Program-made: the position numbers and the translations under genes | DNA from: Pararge aegeria | Taxonomy: Eukaryota > Arthropoda > Insecta > Lepidoptera > Nymphalidae | Direction: 5' to 3' | DNA length: 64,000 nt | Assembly (NCBI RefSeq): GCF_905163445.1 | Contig: NC_053183.1 | Location: 14,198,001-14,262,000 of the forward strand | Notes under the pieces: generated by a model | The model's input: only the letters and a program-made list of their open reading frames with translations | What the model was told of the DNA's origin: nothing | Databases searched by the model: none | In this document: in pieces, positions 21,592 through 31,429 of the stretch | Position numbering within the stretch: position 1 is the first letter of the stretch | Layout: each line of letters opens with the position of its first letter

Positions 21592-21815
21592 GCATTGGCC
21601 TTGACTGCAGTCTCACCTGATGGATAAACTATACCGCTAATCGGTTTCAACGCGACATCGTATCGGAACGCTAAATCGCTTAGTGGCACGTCTTTGTCGG
21701 TAGGTAGAAAAAATACAGAAATTATAAATTCCCAAATTGACCCTGCCAGGAATCGAACCCGAAACCTACAGCTTAAAACTACAGCGCTCACCGCTGCGCC
21801 AGAGAGATCACCGTC
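21592..21815 (-). mobile_element. SINE2 (minus), near full length
   Basis: Tail GACTGCAGTCTCACCTGATG, then CGGAACGCTAAATCGCTTAG, then the reversed tRNA-like head with B box GGAATCGAACCC and A-box region CGCTCACCGCTGCGCCAG. It corresponds end to end with the plus copy at 38064. Confidence 0.82.
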
Positions 21816-22034
21816 GTCAAGGTCGAAAAGGAAATATTGTTGAATAATTTACTAATTTTATATCTATAGATCCGAAGACCAATATTTTTGGAGTTTATAG
21901 TATTACCGTGTTACGAATTATTTACTCAGCGAACGCGGAATACACACCACTTGGTCGAGTTACTTCACAGATACTATTATTATTTCAGGCTGAAATCTCT
22001 GTATTCATCAAACTAGACTAAGAAATAGTTGCCC

Positions 22035-22530
22035 GCGGTCTTCGTCCGCGTTTATATGGTAGGTTTGCGGTTTCACAAACAAACACCACAAATCCAGTGG
22101 GAACCGTTGTTTTTCCTAAAATTAAATGTAGCCTATAATTGTTTCAGTAATTTCGTAAAATGGGTAAATAAATAAACGTTTATTGACTATAACTTGATAT
22201 GTGCCGTATATTGTACTAAAACTTTAAGCATTTTAACGAATAATATATTTAATTAATAAGTAGATTTCAAAACATGATTAAAATTTTATTTTATTCACAG
22301 CCATTGTTCCCGACATTGTTGCCATTGTTGCCGGGTAGGTATTTTGATATAAATGCGGAAGCATTTTCAATACTTCAAGTCTTGAATGAGGCTCAAGCGA
22401 TGCAAATATACCTCCAATTGTATCACTATGTTACTTTCCGTCCTTTTTACAAACTCTATGCCAAAAAAGTCGATTGGTTGCTTAGTTAGGTCTTAAAGTA
22501 AGGACAAACAAACAAACAAGTATGGATAGT
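22035..22530 (+). mobile_element. RTE-like LINE 3' end with a 290-bp insert
   Basis: Starts GTTGCCCGCGGTCTTCGTCC and CCAGTGGGAACCGTT, breaks at GTAGCCTAT (22135), and resumes at TATGTTACTTTCCGTCC (22427), then CTATGCCAAAAAAGTCGATT and GGACAAACAAACAAACAAG. In other copies GTAGCCTATGTTACT is continuous, so 22136-22426 is an insert. The insert has no recognised ends. Confidence 0.68.
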
Positions 22531-22834
22531 TAAGAAGTAAAGAAGTATAAACAGATCCGCATTTTGTATTTAAATGTCTATAATAATATTGTTTTAATTG
22601 ACATTCTCTTCAGATATCATAAAAAACCGGCGGAAAATAAAAAGTTATTCACGCTCATAAATTGCTCAGTAAAATATTTTCCAACGATCACTTCCTTTAC
22701 AATATAAATCAATTGCATTTACATATTAAAATTAACCTGTGAAATATATTTTTGACATTTATTTTCAATGCGTAATTTATATATGGAACGAACACAAAAA
22801 TGCTAAATGGTGACAAGCTCAAATACTTTATTAG

Positions 22835-23115
22835 GGTTCCATGCCTAAATAGGGTCATAGGAACCCAAAGGTCCCGTGGTACCCCACGGGACCCTATATT
22901 TAGGATATCACTAAGACTCCGCTGTCCTACCGTCCGTCTGTATCTCATACACTGTGATAGTTAGACAGTCGTAATTTTCAGACATGACGTATTTTTTATA
23001 CATTATTACCTATATTTTTATTGACGTATTACCGCTATAACCACAAATACTAAAAAACACAATAAAATAAATATAAAAGGGGGCTCCCATATAACAGACA
23101 TTTTGGGCCGTTTTT
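22835..23115 (+). mobile_element. TAGGGTTCC-type non-autonomous element
   Basis: Features of this frequent lepidopteran repeat are all here: TTAGGGTTCCATGCC, CACTAAGACTCCGCTGTCC, CGTCCGTCTGTATCTCAT, ACTGTGATAGTTAGACAGT and GGGGGCTCCCATATAAC. A 10-bp palindrome GGTCCCGTGG/CCACGGGACC lies near 22880. The superfamily is not settled. Confidence 0.6.
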
Positions 23116-23589
23116 ACGGATCAACCGAAAAAAACATGGAGTAGCAGTTCCCGCAGCTTCACCTACAGGTCTCAACGTACCCATAATGAATCCTATATCA
23201 TAATTACGAGTATATGTGTCGATGGTATCGAAATAACTCACTCTTACATAACTCAAATTATTACTTGAACGATATAAAAAAAAAAACATTATTTTCTTAA
23301 GGAGGTGAAATGGGATTGGAACATTTTTAAGAGAGTGCCATGTTAAGACAGTCGAAGTCACTGGGCATATTTATAAATGCTGCTAAGGCTCATTATCTCG
23401 TTAAATAAAGACGACTATTTTCTATTTATCTACTCTAACACATATTTAAGTATTTATGGTATGCTAAAGTATATATTAGTTTATTTATTTTTTATATATT
23501 AATCAATAGTATTGTTGTACTTGTTTAGTCTGGTTTATGTAGTAGTATGTATAGCCCACCTTTTGGTTTTTCTTTTTAGTTTTCCTAAT

Positions 23590-23735
23590 CCTAAAGTTTC
23601 CTGGCAGAGATCGTTACTTAGCTATAAGGCCGTTTTTTGTATCCTACTACATTCAAGAAGCGTTTGTTTTTTTTTTGTTTTTCTGAACATAGTGTGGTGT
23701 ACAAATAAATTAATAAATCCACTAACAGGATGCAA
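23590..23735 (+). mobile_element. LINE 3' UTR fragment
   Basis: TTTCCTGGCAGAGATCGTTA, CTATAAGGCCG and GGTGTACAAATAAATTAATA give the same order as other copies of this LINE tail. The 105-codon open frame over it is T-rich and not a gene. Confidence 0.6.
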
Positions 23736-24300
23736 GCAACATATTGTGTACCTTGTGAACAAACATACACATATAGGCACTTATAATGTTAGCATTCCTT
23801 TCTGTTGGCATTGTATCGCAAATGTATAAAAACTTCGTTTGATACACATGCGGAACTGTCATTTTACGATATATCTATAGTATCAGTAACATGTCATGCT
23901 TTACGTACTTACATAAAAATGTACAATTACATTGTACGAAAGTAAAAGTGGTAAGAAAAAATGGACTATAGCTGTATTTACTTGTTTCCCTCAATCATTT
24001 TAACATGACATGGCAGCTTACGATTAGGTTGCACAGTAACATAGCGTGCATGAAACGTTTAATACGGACATACAGCATTTCCTCTGTGAATTATAAATGC
24101 GGTGTACGAAGGTAAAGCTTTGCGTACACAAATTATCAATCCAACTTTTCTACTTTATATATGCGTAAGTATGTATGTTTTTTAATCTTTCTCGCAAAAA
24201 CTACTGAAGAGATTTTGATGAAACTTAACAGTAATGTAGGTTAATTATTGATTTATATAAACAAAGCAATAAAGGTCATGAACGGGCTTATATAGGACTA

Positions 24301-24500
24301 AATAATAATATAATAAATATACTACGACAATACACACATCGCCATCTAGCCCCAAACTAAGCGTAGCTTGTGTTATGGGTACTGAGATGACTGATGAATA
24401 ATTTTGTGAATATAATACATAAATACTTATAAAATAGAGATAAACACCCAGACACTGAAAAACATTTAGGTTCATCACAGAAACATTTTCCAGTTGTGAC
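24301..24500 (-). mobile_element. SINE1 (minus)
   Basis: AATATACTACGACAATACAC, CATCTAGCCCCAAACTAAGC, GGTACTGAGATGACTGATGA, CAGACACTGAAAAACATT and ATTTTCCAGTTGTG occur in the order expected. The tRNA head is absent; SINE2 sequence follows directly. Confidence 0.85.
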
Positions 24501-24560
24501 AAAGACGTGCTGCCATGCTATTTAGCGTTTCGGTACGACGCTGCATATAACTGATTAGGG
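24501..24560 (+). mobile_element. SINE2 fragment (plus)
   Basis: AAAGACGTGCTGCCATGCTA and TTTAGCGTTTCGGTACGACG match the SINE2 body around 38220. It abuts SINE1, probably as the flank into which SINE1 inserted. Confidence 0.5.
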
Positions 24561-24910
24561 ATATAAGTTTAACTAAACTGCCATAACCATAACAGATTTT
24601 ACACAGACATCTATCTTTAGAGATTATTTGCGAGAAATCTTTTAAAAAATTTAAAAAAAAGCTAAAAAAGTTGTTTAAATTTTTTGTAAACGCGCCACCT
24701 TTTATTTTATTTTACCACTAAAAGCTGTTATTAATATTTTAAGCTAGTTTTGTATAACACTAACTAGATAAAATTTTACCACTTCTTTATGTTAATGTTT
24801 CTTGTGAGAATTGTATTTAAACCTTATATAATTTGTCCTGAACATTGCCCCTTCGGAAGTGTGAACAAAATTAATAAGGCATTGCGCGCTCAGCTTTACA
24901 TTGTCCTTAC

Positions 24911-24993
24911 CTGTAGCAGTGCGTCCTTGACACCAGTGTCTCGAGCCCTTCCACGTGGCGCCGCGCTTCACGTGCCTATACTCTGACAAGTAT
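24911..24993 (-). CDS. Hs6st: Hs6st exon: 3'-phosphate-binding segment
   Basis: Minus-strand acceptor TTGTTACAG, then A|TAC; donor ACAG|GTAAGG. The 27 full codons read YLSEYRHVKRGATWKGSRHW and CQGRTAT, and the first base completes Arg with the upstream exon. The equivalent human stretch is RYLSEWRHVQRGATWKTSLHMCDGRT. Together with LLREPVA of the upstream exon it forms the Arg-x7-Ser pattern (R in REPVARYLS) that contacts the 3'-phosphate of PAPS in this family. Length is 83 nt, phase 2 in and phase 1 out, matching both neighbours. Confidence 0.96.
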
Positions 24994-26049
24994 CTGTAAC
25001 AATTATGCGTATTTAAAGCCAGAAACACGCCACAAACATACTAAGCAAAACCCAATTAAATTAATTCAATTCAATGTCTATAACGTCTGTCAATTTCGGT
25101 TAACAATGGTTGTTATATTCATAATGTACAGTTAAATTCCGCATGCAATATCACAGTAACTCTAAAATATCATGACCTCTAAATGCAGTATTTGTTCTGC
25201 CAAATGGCAAACAAAATCAATTAATATATGAAAAACACTACGATTGTGATTGGAAATTTCAATTGATAATAATTGGTGGAGTAAGAAAGTTTATTAGGTT
25301 AAAAAAAAAAAAAAAAAATGATTGAATTCTGGTGTCCTTTTCATATTATCTGATATGTTATTTAACTAGGTCCATATTAAAAAGCCCAAAATTAACTCAC
25401 ACTATCTTGTCGGACTGCTCGTAATAATTAACCTATTTGGCAAAGAGTATAAGTATAAGAACATAAACTAAAGTTCAACGCGACCGAAATCGCGAGTAAG
25501 TGGTAGCCATATAGAAGTTGTACAAATTTCATCGCATCGCAAGTATTATGAAAATAAAGTTTAATTTCTATACTCCGCGAAAAGCAGAAGAATCTCTAAT
25601 TTATAATTTCTTCAATCTTTATATTCCACACCAAACAGACATATGTACCCTCTACGCACATTTCGCTACTTTTGCAATGAATAATTGTTTGTTAGTGCTT
25701 TAATGTTTAACTTAGTTTTCATAATATATCATGAAATTCCGCAAAGTAACGCCTGCTACTATCCAATGCATAGCAAGTAAGCAATTGCTCAAAACAAATC
25801 GAATACATAGAAATGTATAAGTAGATAAGAGTATTAGCCTTCAATCTATTAGATCAACATACTTCGATCGAGAAATGCGAATAGATAACACAATTAGTGA
25901 TCGTTTCAAAGGCGATTAAAATAGTGCTATGTTTAAAAGTTTCCACGGTGCATTCCTATTTGATATAGAATTACGGATTTCACGAAAGTTTATGCATTTA
26001 TCTACAGATCAATACAAATGTAATGGTAGCATTACTTTTATCATCGGCT

Positions 26050-26350
26050 ACATCCTATTAAAATCCCACTCCTGGACGTAGGCCCCTATCTCTTAGGGGA
26101 CACGCTCATGCTGCTGCAATGCGAGTTCGTGGGCTTTAACAACAATATCTATGTTAGAATATTATCACAAGTTAGTAATAATAACCGGGCCTGATAGCTT
26201 AACATGCTCTCCGAGGCACGGGGTTAGGACCGCCTTATTCCTAACACCGGCCTAGTAACTACTGAAAATTCTTTAACAGAATGACAGTGAGAACTTTTGT
26301 GATGCTCGCTTTAAGTATCAATAAACTACCCTGATTCGTGAATAGTTACG
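26050..26350 (-). mobile_element. SINE4-like element
   Basis: CCCACTCCTGGACGTAGGCC, then GCTTAACATGCTCTCCGAGG and CACGGGGTTAGGACC, correspond to the order seen in the copy at 5045-5290 (AACTGCTGGGCACA, GCTTAACGTGTTCTTCATGA). The tRNA-like head is not recognisable in this copy. Confidence 0.55.
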
Positions 26351-26519
26351 CTGGCAACAGGTTCTCTGTGCATTTTGGCAGGATCGGTTTAGCAGTGGAA
26401 CCTTGTTTAGGTAAAAAAAAAAAACAATCACACATACCTTTGGATTTAGCCAAAGCTATACTAGCATACATAGTAGTTGATATGTATACTACTATGGATT
26501 AGGGGTATGGGACTAATAG

Positions 26520-26600
26520 CTGCCATATACCGAACAGGTTAGCACTCTATCTAAAACTACTTCATCTCTTACCACCAGGTGAGATTCCAGTCGAGTGCTA
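26520..26600 (+). mobile_element. SINE2 3' end fragment
   Basis: CTTACCACCAGGTGAGATTC and CAGTCGAGTGCTAAAG match the SINE2 3' end. It ends about 40 bp before the hAT target site. Confidence 0.55.
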
Positions 26601-26664
26601 AAGAGTATAATAAAGGAATGGAATAAAAGAAAAGATCTTCATTTGGATTAGTGTTGCCCAAATT

Positions 26665-26800
26665 CAGTCTTGGTCTTGCAGTCTTGGTCTTGTTCTTGCG
26701 TTTTTGCAAGACCAAGACCAAGAACAAGACCGCGTATTTTTAGCAAGACCAAGACCAAGACTGACCGTGCAAGACTTGAGCAAGAACAAGACATAGCCTG
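26665..26800. repeat. Left subterminal CAAGACC array of the hAT element
   Basis: AGTCTTGGTCTTG units in reverse orientation at about 26669-26699 are followed by CAAGACCAAGACCAAGAACA units in forward orientation. The two orientations form a foldback (TTGGTCTTGTTCTTGC against GCAAGACCAAG) around 26700. Confidence 0.9.
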
Positions 26801-27263
26801 CAAGACGCAAGAGTCTAGGACTTAGCGCTATTTCACGGAGTAGTTAGGTGTAACAGTTCGGTGTATAGGTAGGTAGGTACGCTTAGGAATTCTATGAGAC
26901 GCAAAAAACTATATCAAAGAATATGAAAAACTGGACCTATGCGCATTACGACTAATACCATAAACATAGCGAATAAAAAAATATCTATTAAAATCAAACT
27001 GAGTGCATGCATAGTTATGTTTTAACCATCGGCACTTTGATAATGCGGCATCAAAGGTTTTGTACTTACTTCTCAAAGAAATTTGCCGCTTTTCGGAAGT
27101 ACATGGTTATGATACACGCGCCGGCGGCTTCTTTTGAAATCTAAAACAATCGTTGCCGCCGCGCCGAAATCATAACATTTGACACTATTCATGCAAAATA
27201 ATTTCGAATTTTAAGAGTACCTACAGGTGTTCCAAAGAATAAATAAGTTTCAGATTGGTGATT

Positions 27264-27470
27264 TTAGATTGGTGGAGGACGCATGAGACAGAGTATCCGA
27301 TTTTATCGAAAATGGCCCGTGATTTTCTCTCAATACCTGCAACTTCAGTACCTGCTGAGAGGTTATTTTCTAAAGCATCATTAGTAATTAGAAAACATAG
27401 AAATAGGTTAAGTGATGAGTCAGCCAGATGGTTACTTTGTATTAATTCTTGGTCAAAAGAATTGATATAA
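27264..27470 (+). pseudogene. hAT transposase C-terminal (hATC) remnant
   Basis: The frame reads LDWWRTHETEYPILSKMARD, then FLSIPATSVPAERLFSKASL, then RNRLSDESARWLLCINSW and stops at 27468-27470. The YPxLSxxARDxLSIPATSVPxERxFS pattern is the hallmark of the hAT dimerisation domain. The zinc finger and catalytic core that should precede it are absent; the sequence upstream in the element has no open frame. I read it as the 3' end of a longer autonomous parent after internal deletion. Confidence 0.93.
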
Positions 27471-27894
27471 AGTATCATAACCTAATGATAAAGCTGTTGA
27501 TTTGTGTTGTATTTTATTTTTTATTCAAATAAATGATAAATCGTAAAACTCTTTTATTAAATTTCTTATAAGTTGAGGGTTCAATCTCTTTCTAGACAGA
27601 TAAGTATTGTTCTTTAAAATACAGTCAAGTTATTGTAATTAATTTGTTTTTTTAAATGTTTTAGCAAATGTAAGCTTATAAATCATAAATGTTTATTAAG
27701 AAACAGTTACTTCCATGGAAAACGACATATAGGTCAGTTGATTTTTCGAATTTCTTATCAAATCTTCAGTTATTTATTAATCTGCTTGATCTTTACTATG
27801 GCTATGTTAAATCAAGCTCACAATGTTCCAATTCTAATACGTTTTTCTAAGATTTAAAGTAAACTTTAATAAATAGTAATAGACTAATAGGTAA

Positions 27895-28033
27895 TTGCAA
27901 GACTTGCAAGACTCTTGCTGCAAGACCAAGACCAAGACCAAGACTGGGAGCGCAAGACCAAGACCAAGACCAAGACCAGGTGTATTGGCGCAAGACCAAG
28001 ACCAAGACTGGCTAAGTCTCGTCTTGTTCTTGC
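27895..28033. repeat. Right subterminal CAAGACC array of the hAT element
   Basis: At least three runs of three or four CAAGACC-type units, separated by GGGAGCG and AGGTGTATTGGCG spacers, then a reversed GTCTTGTTCTTGC. These translate to artefactual repetitive frames (KTKTKT and PRPRPR), which are not proteins. Confidence 0.92.
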
Positions 28034-28269
28034 ATTTGGGCAACACTAATTTGGATATCCTTCCATCTACGGCTAAGGTCACGTCTTGTAGCCATAGTAG
28101 TAGGTATTAATATAAATGCAAGAGTATGTCTGATTGTTCATTTGTTACATTAACAAGGCTGCACGACAAAACCGAGCCGCGTACAGTTGGATTACGTTAC
28201 ATGCTCGCTTAAAGTATTCAAATTTATCAATGAATTGTGCGCCGATTCATAAATACAACTGCAATTTAC

Positions 28270-28395
28270 CTGGCAACAGGTTCTCTGAGCAGTGTGATGT
28301 AAAAGTATCGCCGATGCACCGCGGAGCCCTCGTGCCGATCCAATTCGCCGCCCACGCACGCTGTCAACTCCGTGAAATCTGCGTGAAGCCCACAC
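28270..28395 (-). CDS. Hs6st: Hs6st exon with CGLHADF segment and start of 3'-PSB
   Basis: Minus-strand acceptor TTTGTCCGTAG, then G|TGT; donor GCCAG|GTAAAT. The 41 full codons read CGLHADFTELTACVGGELDR, HEGSAVHR and RYFYITLLREPVA. Human HS6ST has WSCGLHADWTELTSCV and FYYITLLRDPVSRYLSEW. The His in CGLHAD corresponds, as far as I recall from the vertebrate crystal structure, to the proposed catalytic base. Ser of RDPVSRY is Ala here, but the Arg and the later Ser of the PAPS-contacting pattern are kept. The first base completes a codon from an upstream exon (expected TC|G, Ser) that I could not find in this window. The plus-strand 155-codon frame across it is antisense noise. Confidence 0.95.
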
Positions 28396-28559
28396 CTACG
28401 GACAAAAGCAAAGACTTTAGTGAACCAGCTCTACTGCTATCAAACAACGAACTTAAAAGTAATCCTTCCGATAATCAAAGATTCAATTTGAAGAATGAAA
28501 GTAACATTATAACGCATGTTTATAAAACTACAGTGTCCGCGCCGTATATGTGTTTAGTC

Positions 28560-28780
28560 TGCTACAAACTGTTACCCGCGTTCTTTGTACGCGTTTATTG
28601 ATAAATTCCATGGGAACCGTTTGGTTATCTGGGATAAGAAATAGCCTATGTTACTCTCCGTATTTTAAAGTAACTCTATGCCAAAAATCAATTGATTGCT
28701 TACTTCGTTATGGCGTCGTAAGAAAAGACAAACAAATAAAAACACTTTCACATTATTAATATATATATATATATATTGGT
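28560..28780 (+). mobile_element. RTE-like LINE 3' end
   Basis: CTGTTACCCGCGTTCTTTGT, CCATGGGAACCGTTTGG, AATAGCCTATGTTACTCTCC, CTATGCCAAAAATCAATTGA and GACAAACAAATAAAAACACT follow the usual order, ending in a TA-rich run at 28757-28777. Confidence 0.72.
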
Positions 28781-28984
28781 AAGGATAGCGTGAAGAAAAG
28801 ACAAAATTAATATAACACTTCCACATTAATTATATTATTAGTAAGGATTACAATTCTTGAAAACACACAAACGATATAAGTGTTACAAGACGAGACGTTT
28901 TCAAATAAGCGATCCTTGCCTAGTAGACCTAGTTTGAACACACTATCGGGCGGGCGAGAACTACTTTTCGAGCCACGTTACTTT

Positions 28985-29170
28985 TCGGAGTTATGTGCGG
29001 TTCGGGCAATTGCAGTATCACTTGTTTTAACGGTGAAGGAAAACACCGTGATGCAATCTGCATAGCTGAGAGATCTCCATAATGTTCTCAAAGGGGTTTG
29101 AAGTCTACCAATCCGCACTTGACCAGCCTTACAGCTAGACTACGGCCTAAAACCCCTGTCACTTAATGAG
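28985..29170 (+). mobile_element. SINE3 (plus), headless
   Basis: CGGTGAAGGAAAACACCGTG, ATGTTCTCAAAGGGGTTTGA, AGTCTACCAATCCGCACTTG and GACTACGGCCTAAAACCCC are SINE3 body. The tRNA-like head is replaced by unrelated sequence. Confidence 0.7.
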
Positions 29171-29213
29171 GCAACTGACTTGCAGCCGCTTACACTTACG
29201 ACCAATTAAGATA

Positions 29214-29258
29214 TCACGGGCAGAATCTAGCTCGTACATAGTTAGATTCTGCCCGTGA
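29214..29258. repeat. Perfect 16-bp inverted repeat
   Basis: TCACGGGCAGAATCTA (29214-29229) pairs exactly with TAGATTCTGCCCGTGA (29243-29258); the loop is 13 nt. Beyond the arms two of the next three flanking positions on each side also pair. Confidence 0.96.
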
Positions 29259-29649
29259 CATCCAACTTGGCGCTTCTCACCTCCGCAGCCATTGGTTACG
29301 ATGGCGTGACCACGTTTCATGTAACTGGATAGAAATATCGACAAAACTCATTATATTATAGTGGTAAGTGACCGTTGAACTACGAGCATTTTTAAGAAAT
29401 GATGATTAACCACAAAAACCTTAGTTTCTAATTTCTAATATAAAACGTGGGTAAGCAGTAACGGCATTCTGAAAGCATTAATAAATCGATACGACTCTCC
29501 GATTTACAAGCTGTATATTAAACTCCACGTAGGGCTTGGACGCAGAAATTTTAATTTGTAACTTTTTGTATATTGCATATTAGTATTTAATGTAAGTTTA
29601 TTTTTATGTAGTTTAGTTTTTAATTATTCTGTTATATTAGTATTTATTT

Positions 29650-29695
29650 ATTTTTATTTGGTAACTATGACCCATCATAGTTACTAAATAAAAAT
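29650..29695. repeat. 21-bp inverted repeat with one mismatch, 4-nt loop
   Basis: ATTTTTATTTGGTAACTATG (from 29650) pairs with CATAGTTACTAAATAAAAAT (to 29695) with a single G:T-type mismatch, loop CCCA. The stem lies at the end of a T-rich stretch resembling a LINE tail. Confidence 0.93.
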
Positions 29696-30239
29696 AAAAT
29701 AATAAAACATTTTAAAGTATTTGTCTTACTACTAAAGGCGTTTCCCTCTGCCAACAAACAAATTTATGGTATGGCAATAAGTTCCAACAAGTAACCAAGG
29801 TTACCACATTTCTACGAACCACGAATACCATACGCCGTGCAAAAACTATTCAGCAAAAAAGGAACGTTTAAATCTACGACGTAGATGCGGCTTACTGGAG
29901 CGTGAAGCAGATAGTTTGGCACCAAGATGCATTGGAGACATACTTATAGTGGCCGTGCAGTCAACAAAAGAACCGCATCGACTGAAAGTGTGTTAGATGC
30001 GATCTTAATTTTAGACGATCCCTGAGAACGCGAGCAATTTTTGAGTTTGTAATCTGGGTATCTGTTGAATCTGGGTTGCCACATAGAGTTAGGCTTATAG
30101 AAAAATCCTATTATAGTTTTAAATGTAACATTAAACGATAAAAAATTAAGTGCGGTATGAAGTGCGCTAAGTTCATTGCTAAATATTAATTGACCTTGAG
30201 ATGGTTATAATACAAAAAAGTTAGGTGTGGTCTCATATT

Positions 30240-30340
30240 AGACGAGGGCAGCTTTGGAACCTTTCTTTAGCTTTAGTTATGACTGTGTATGAACGCTTCT
30301 TATATGATAGGCATACATTAATAAAGTATTTTGAATTTTT
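30240..30340 (+). mobile_element. LINE 3' tail fragment
   Basis: GACGAGGGCAGCTTTGGAAC leads to TGTATGAACGCTTCTTATAT and AATAAAGTATTTTGAATTTT, the same ending as at 1880-1968. Confidence 0.4.
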
Positions 30341-30552
30341 AATTGTTGGAAGCCGTTGGAAACAAGCTCAAAAAAAACTATGCTAACTAATCTAGCAACA
30401 AAATTATTCTATTTTCTCTGATCTCGAAGAAAGTTTTCACAGTGAGGGCTCCAATCTTTAAGAAAAGTTTTTCTTGGCAATATTCATTACCGGGAGAAAA
30501 CGTTTCCTGGGCCTGTCTCCGTACTTGGTTGGTCTGAACTGTCCGTTGTACA

Positions 30553-30725
30553 TGTACTACCCTCAACTGGATTATCTCCTTGTGGTAAACGATGCACTCT
30601 AAGATGGTGGCTGGCTAACCTGTTAGGGGCATAGCAGTAAGGTATATTAAACTTATACGCCTAATCGGTTTCTACACCTCAACGAACCGAAACGCTAAAC
30701 TACTTTGTTTGTCAATAACAGCTAT
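30553..30725 (-). mobile_element. SINE2 fragment (minus)
   Basis: GATGCACTCTAAGATGGTGG, CTGGCTAACCTGTTAGGGG and GAACCGAAACGCTAAACTAC match reversed SINE2. The head is missing. Confidence 0.6.
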
Positions 30726-30729
30726 CCAC

Positions 30730-30815
30730 GGACGAAGTCTCACCCACTAGAAAACATTATAAAAACAGGGATTTTATAAGCCGACGCAAAAGAAATCGCG
30801 GGTACAGCTAGTTTT
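30730..30815 (-). mobile_element. RTE-like fragment (minus)
   Basis: ACGGACGAAGTCTCACCCAC followed by AAATCGCGGGTACAGCTAGT is the reverse of the GCTGTTGCCCGCGACTTCGT start seen elsewhere. It is short and probably rearranged. Confidence 0.4.
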
Positions 30816-31249
30816 TACAAAATCCAATTAATGTCGTTGGTATTTAATCAACTAAAAACAAATATGGCAGCTCATGCAACACTTACATTAACAAAGTCGA
30901 TAAGATTTAGAGGTCGTAACGTTTCATTACAAAACAACGAGTTCTAGGTCAAATTTAATATTACTTTTACGTACTGGGGTTCAGAGATTTGGTATAAGAA
31001 CACCTGACGATTATGCACTAAAGGTTACTAGTAATAAGGTTTTGTTACACTCATCATCGACATTTCAGTGGTGGACATAGGTCTTTTATAGGGTCTTTTA
31101 TTTTTATATATTTGATGCCATCCTTCCACCTTGACAGGCGGTGCAGCGGCGTACCCATTCAAACAGCTTGAGCCCCCAACGTACATCGGTTCTCCGAGCT
31201 ACGTGCCCACTTTAACATTGTTACACCTAATTAAATGGATATTGTTTAT

Positions 31250-31372
31250 TTTATCATCATCAAATCATTACTGGCCCACTGCAGGGCACAGGTCTCCCCC
31301 CAAAAGAGAAGGGTTTAGGCTGTAGTCTAACCACGTTGCCCAGTGCGGATTGGTAGAGTTTTACGCCGTTGA
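31250..31372 (-). mobile_element. SINE3 3' part (minus)
   Basis: ATCATTACTGGCCCACTGCA, AAAAGAGAAGGGTTTAGGCT and GTGCGGATTGGTAGAG are reversed SINE3 tail. A short SINE4-like ATTTCAGTGGTGGACATAGG lies upstream at about 31060. Confidence 0.7.
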
Positions 31373-31429
31373 TGTAGCAATCGCCAGTCTATAGGTTGAT
31401 ACGTTAACAGCTTCTCACTTGCCGAGTAC

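Larger units (their letters stand above)
20754..24910 (-). other. Hs6st intron (4.2 kb)
   Basis: Bounded on the minus strand by donor GTAAGG (24910-24905) and acceptor TCTCACAG. It contains SINE2, an RTE-like tail with a nested insert, a TAGGGTTCC-type element, a LINE end and SINE1; no other coding sequence is seen. Confidence 0.8.
26649..28048 (+). mobile_element. hAT transposon, internally deleted, with intact TIRs and TSD
   Basis: The element is 1,400 bp. Its ends are TAGTGTTGCCCAAAT (26649-26663) and the exact reverse complement ATTTGGGCAACACTA (28034-28048). Both flanks carry ATTTGGAT (26641-26648 and 28049-28056), a perfect 8-bp target-site duplication, the size typical of hAT. Subterminal regions on both sides are arrays of a CAAGAC/CAAGACC hexamer, likely transposase-binding sites (inference). 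Inside, only the transposase C-terminal dimerisation region survives (27264-27470), so it cannot encode a full transposase and would need one in trans. It lies in an Hs6st intron in the opposite orientation to the gene. The undamaged TSD and TIRs suggest a relatively recent insertion. Confidence 0.95.
24994..28269 (-). other. Hs6st intron (3.3 kb) hosting a hAT element
   Basis: Bounded on the minus strand by donor GTAAAT (28269-28264) and acceptor GTTACAG. Almost half of it is the hAT insertion at 26649-28048; a SINE4 and a SINE2 end lie to its left. About 25030-26040 shows only AT-rich sequence and an A tract near 25303-25318. Confidence 0.8.

Noticed and set aside
27895..28110. Repetitive frames KTKTKT / PRPRPR / LVLVLVL
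   Set aside because: They translate the CAAGACC hexamer array of the hAT element on both strands and are not proteins.
28134..28601. 155-codon plus-strand open frame
   Set aside because: It runs antisense over the conserved Hs6st exon 28270-28395 and then into an RTE-like repeat; its openness is a shadow.
29191..29215. Minus-strand AATTGGTC|GTAAGTG as the donor of the missing Hs6st exon (GWS|CGLH)
   Set aside because: The frame that would give Trp-Ser is closed by a TGA just upstream, and the preceding codons do not resemble FSRYSTG.
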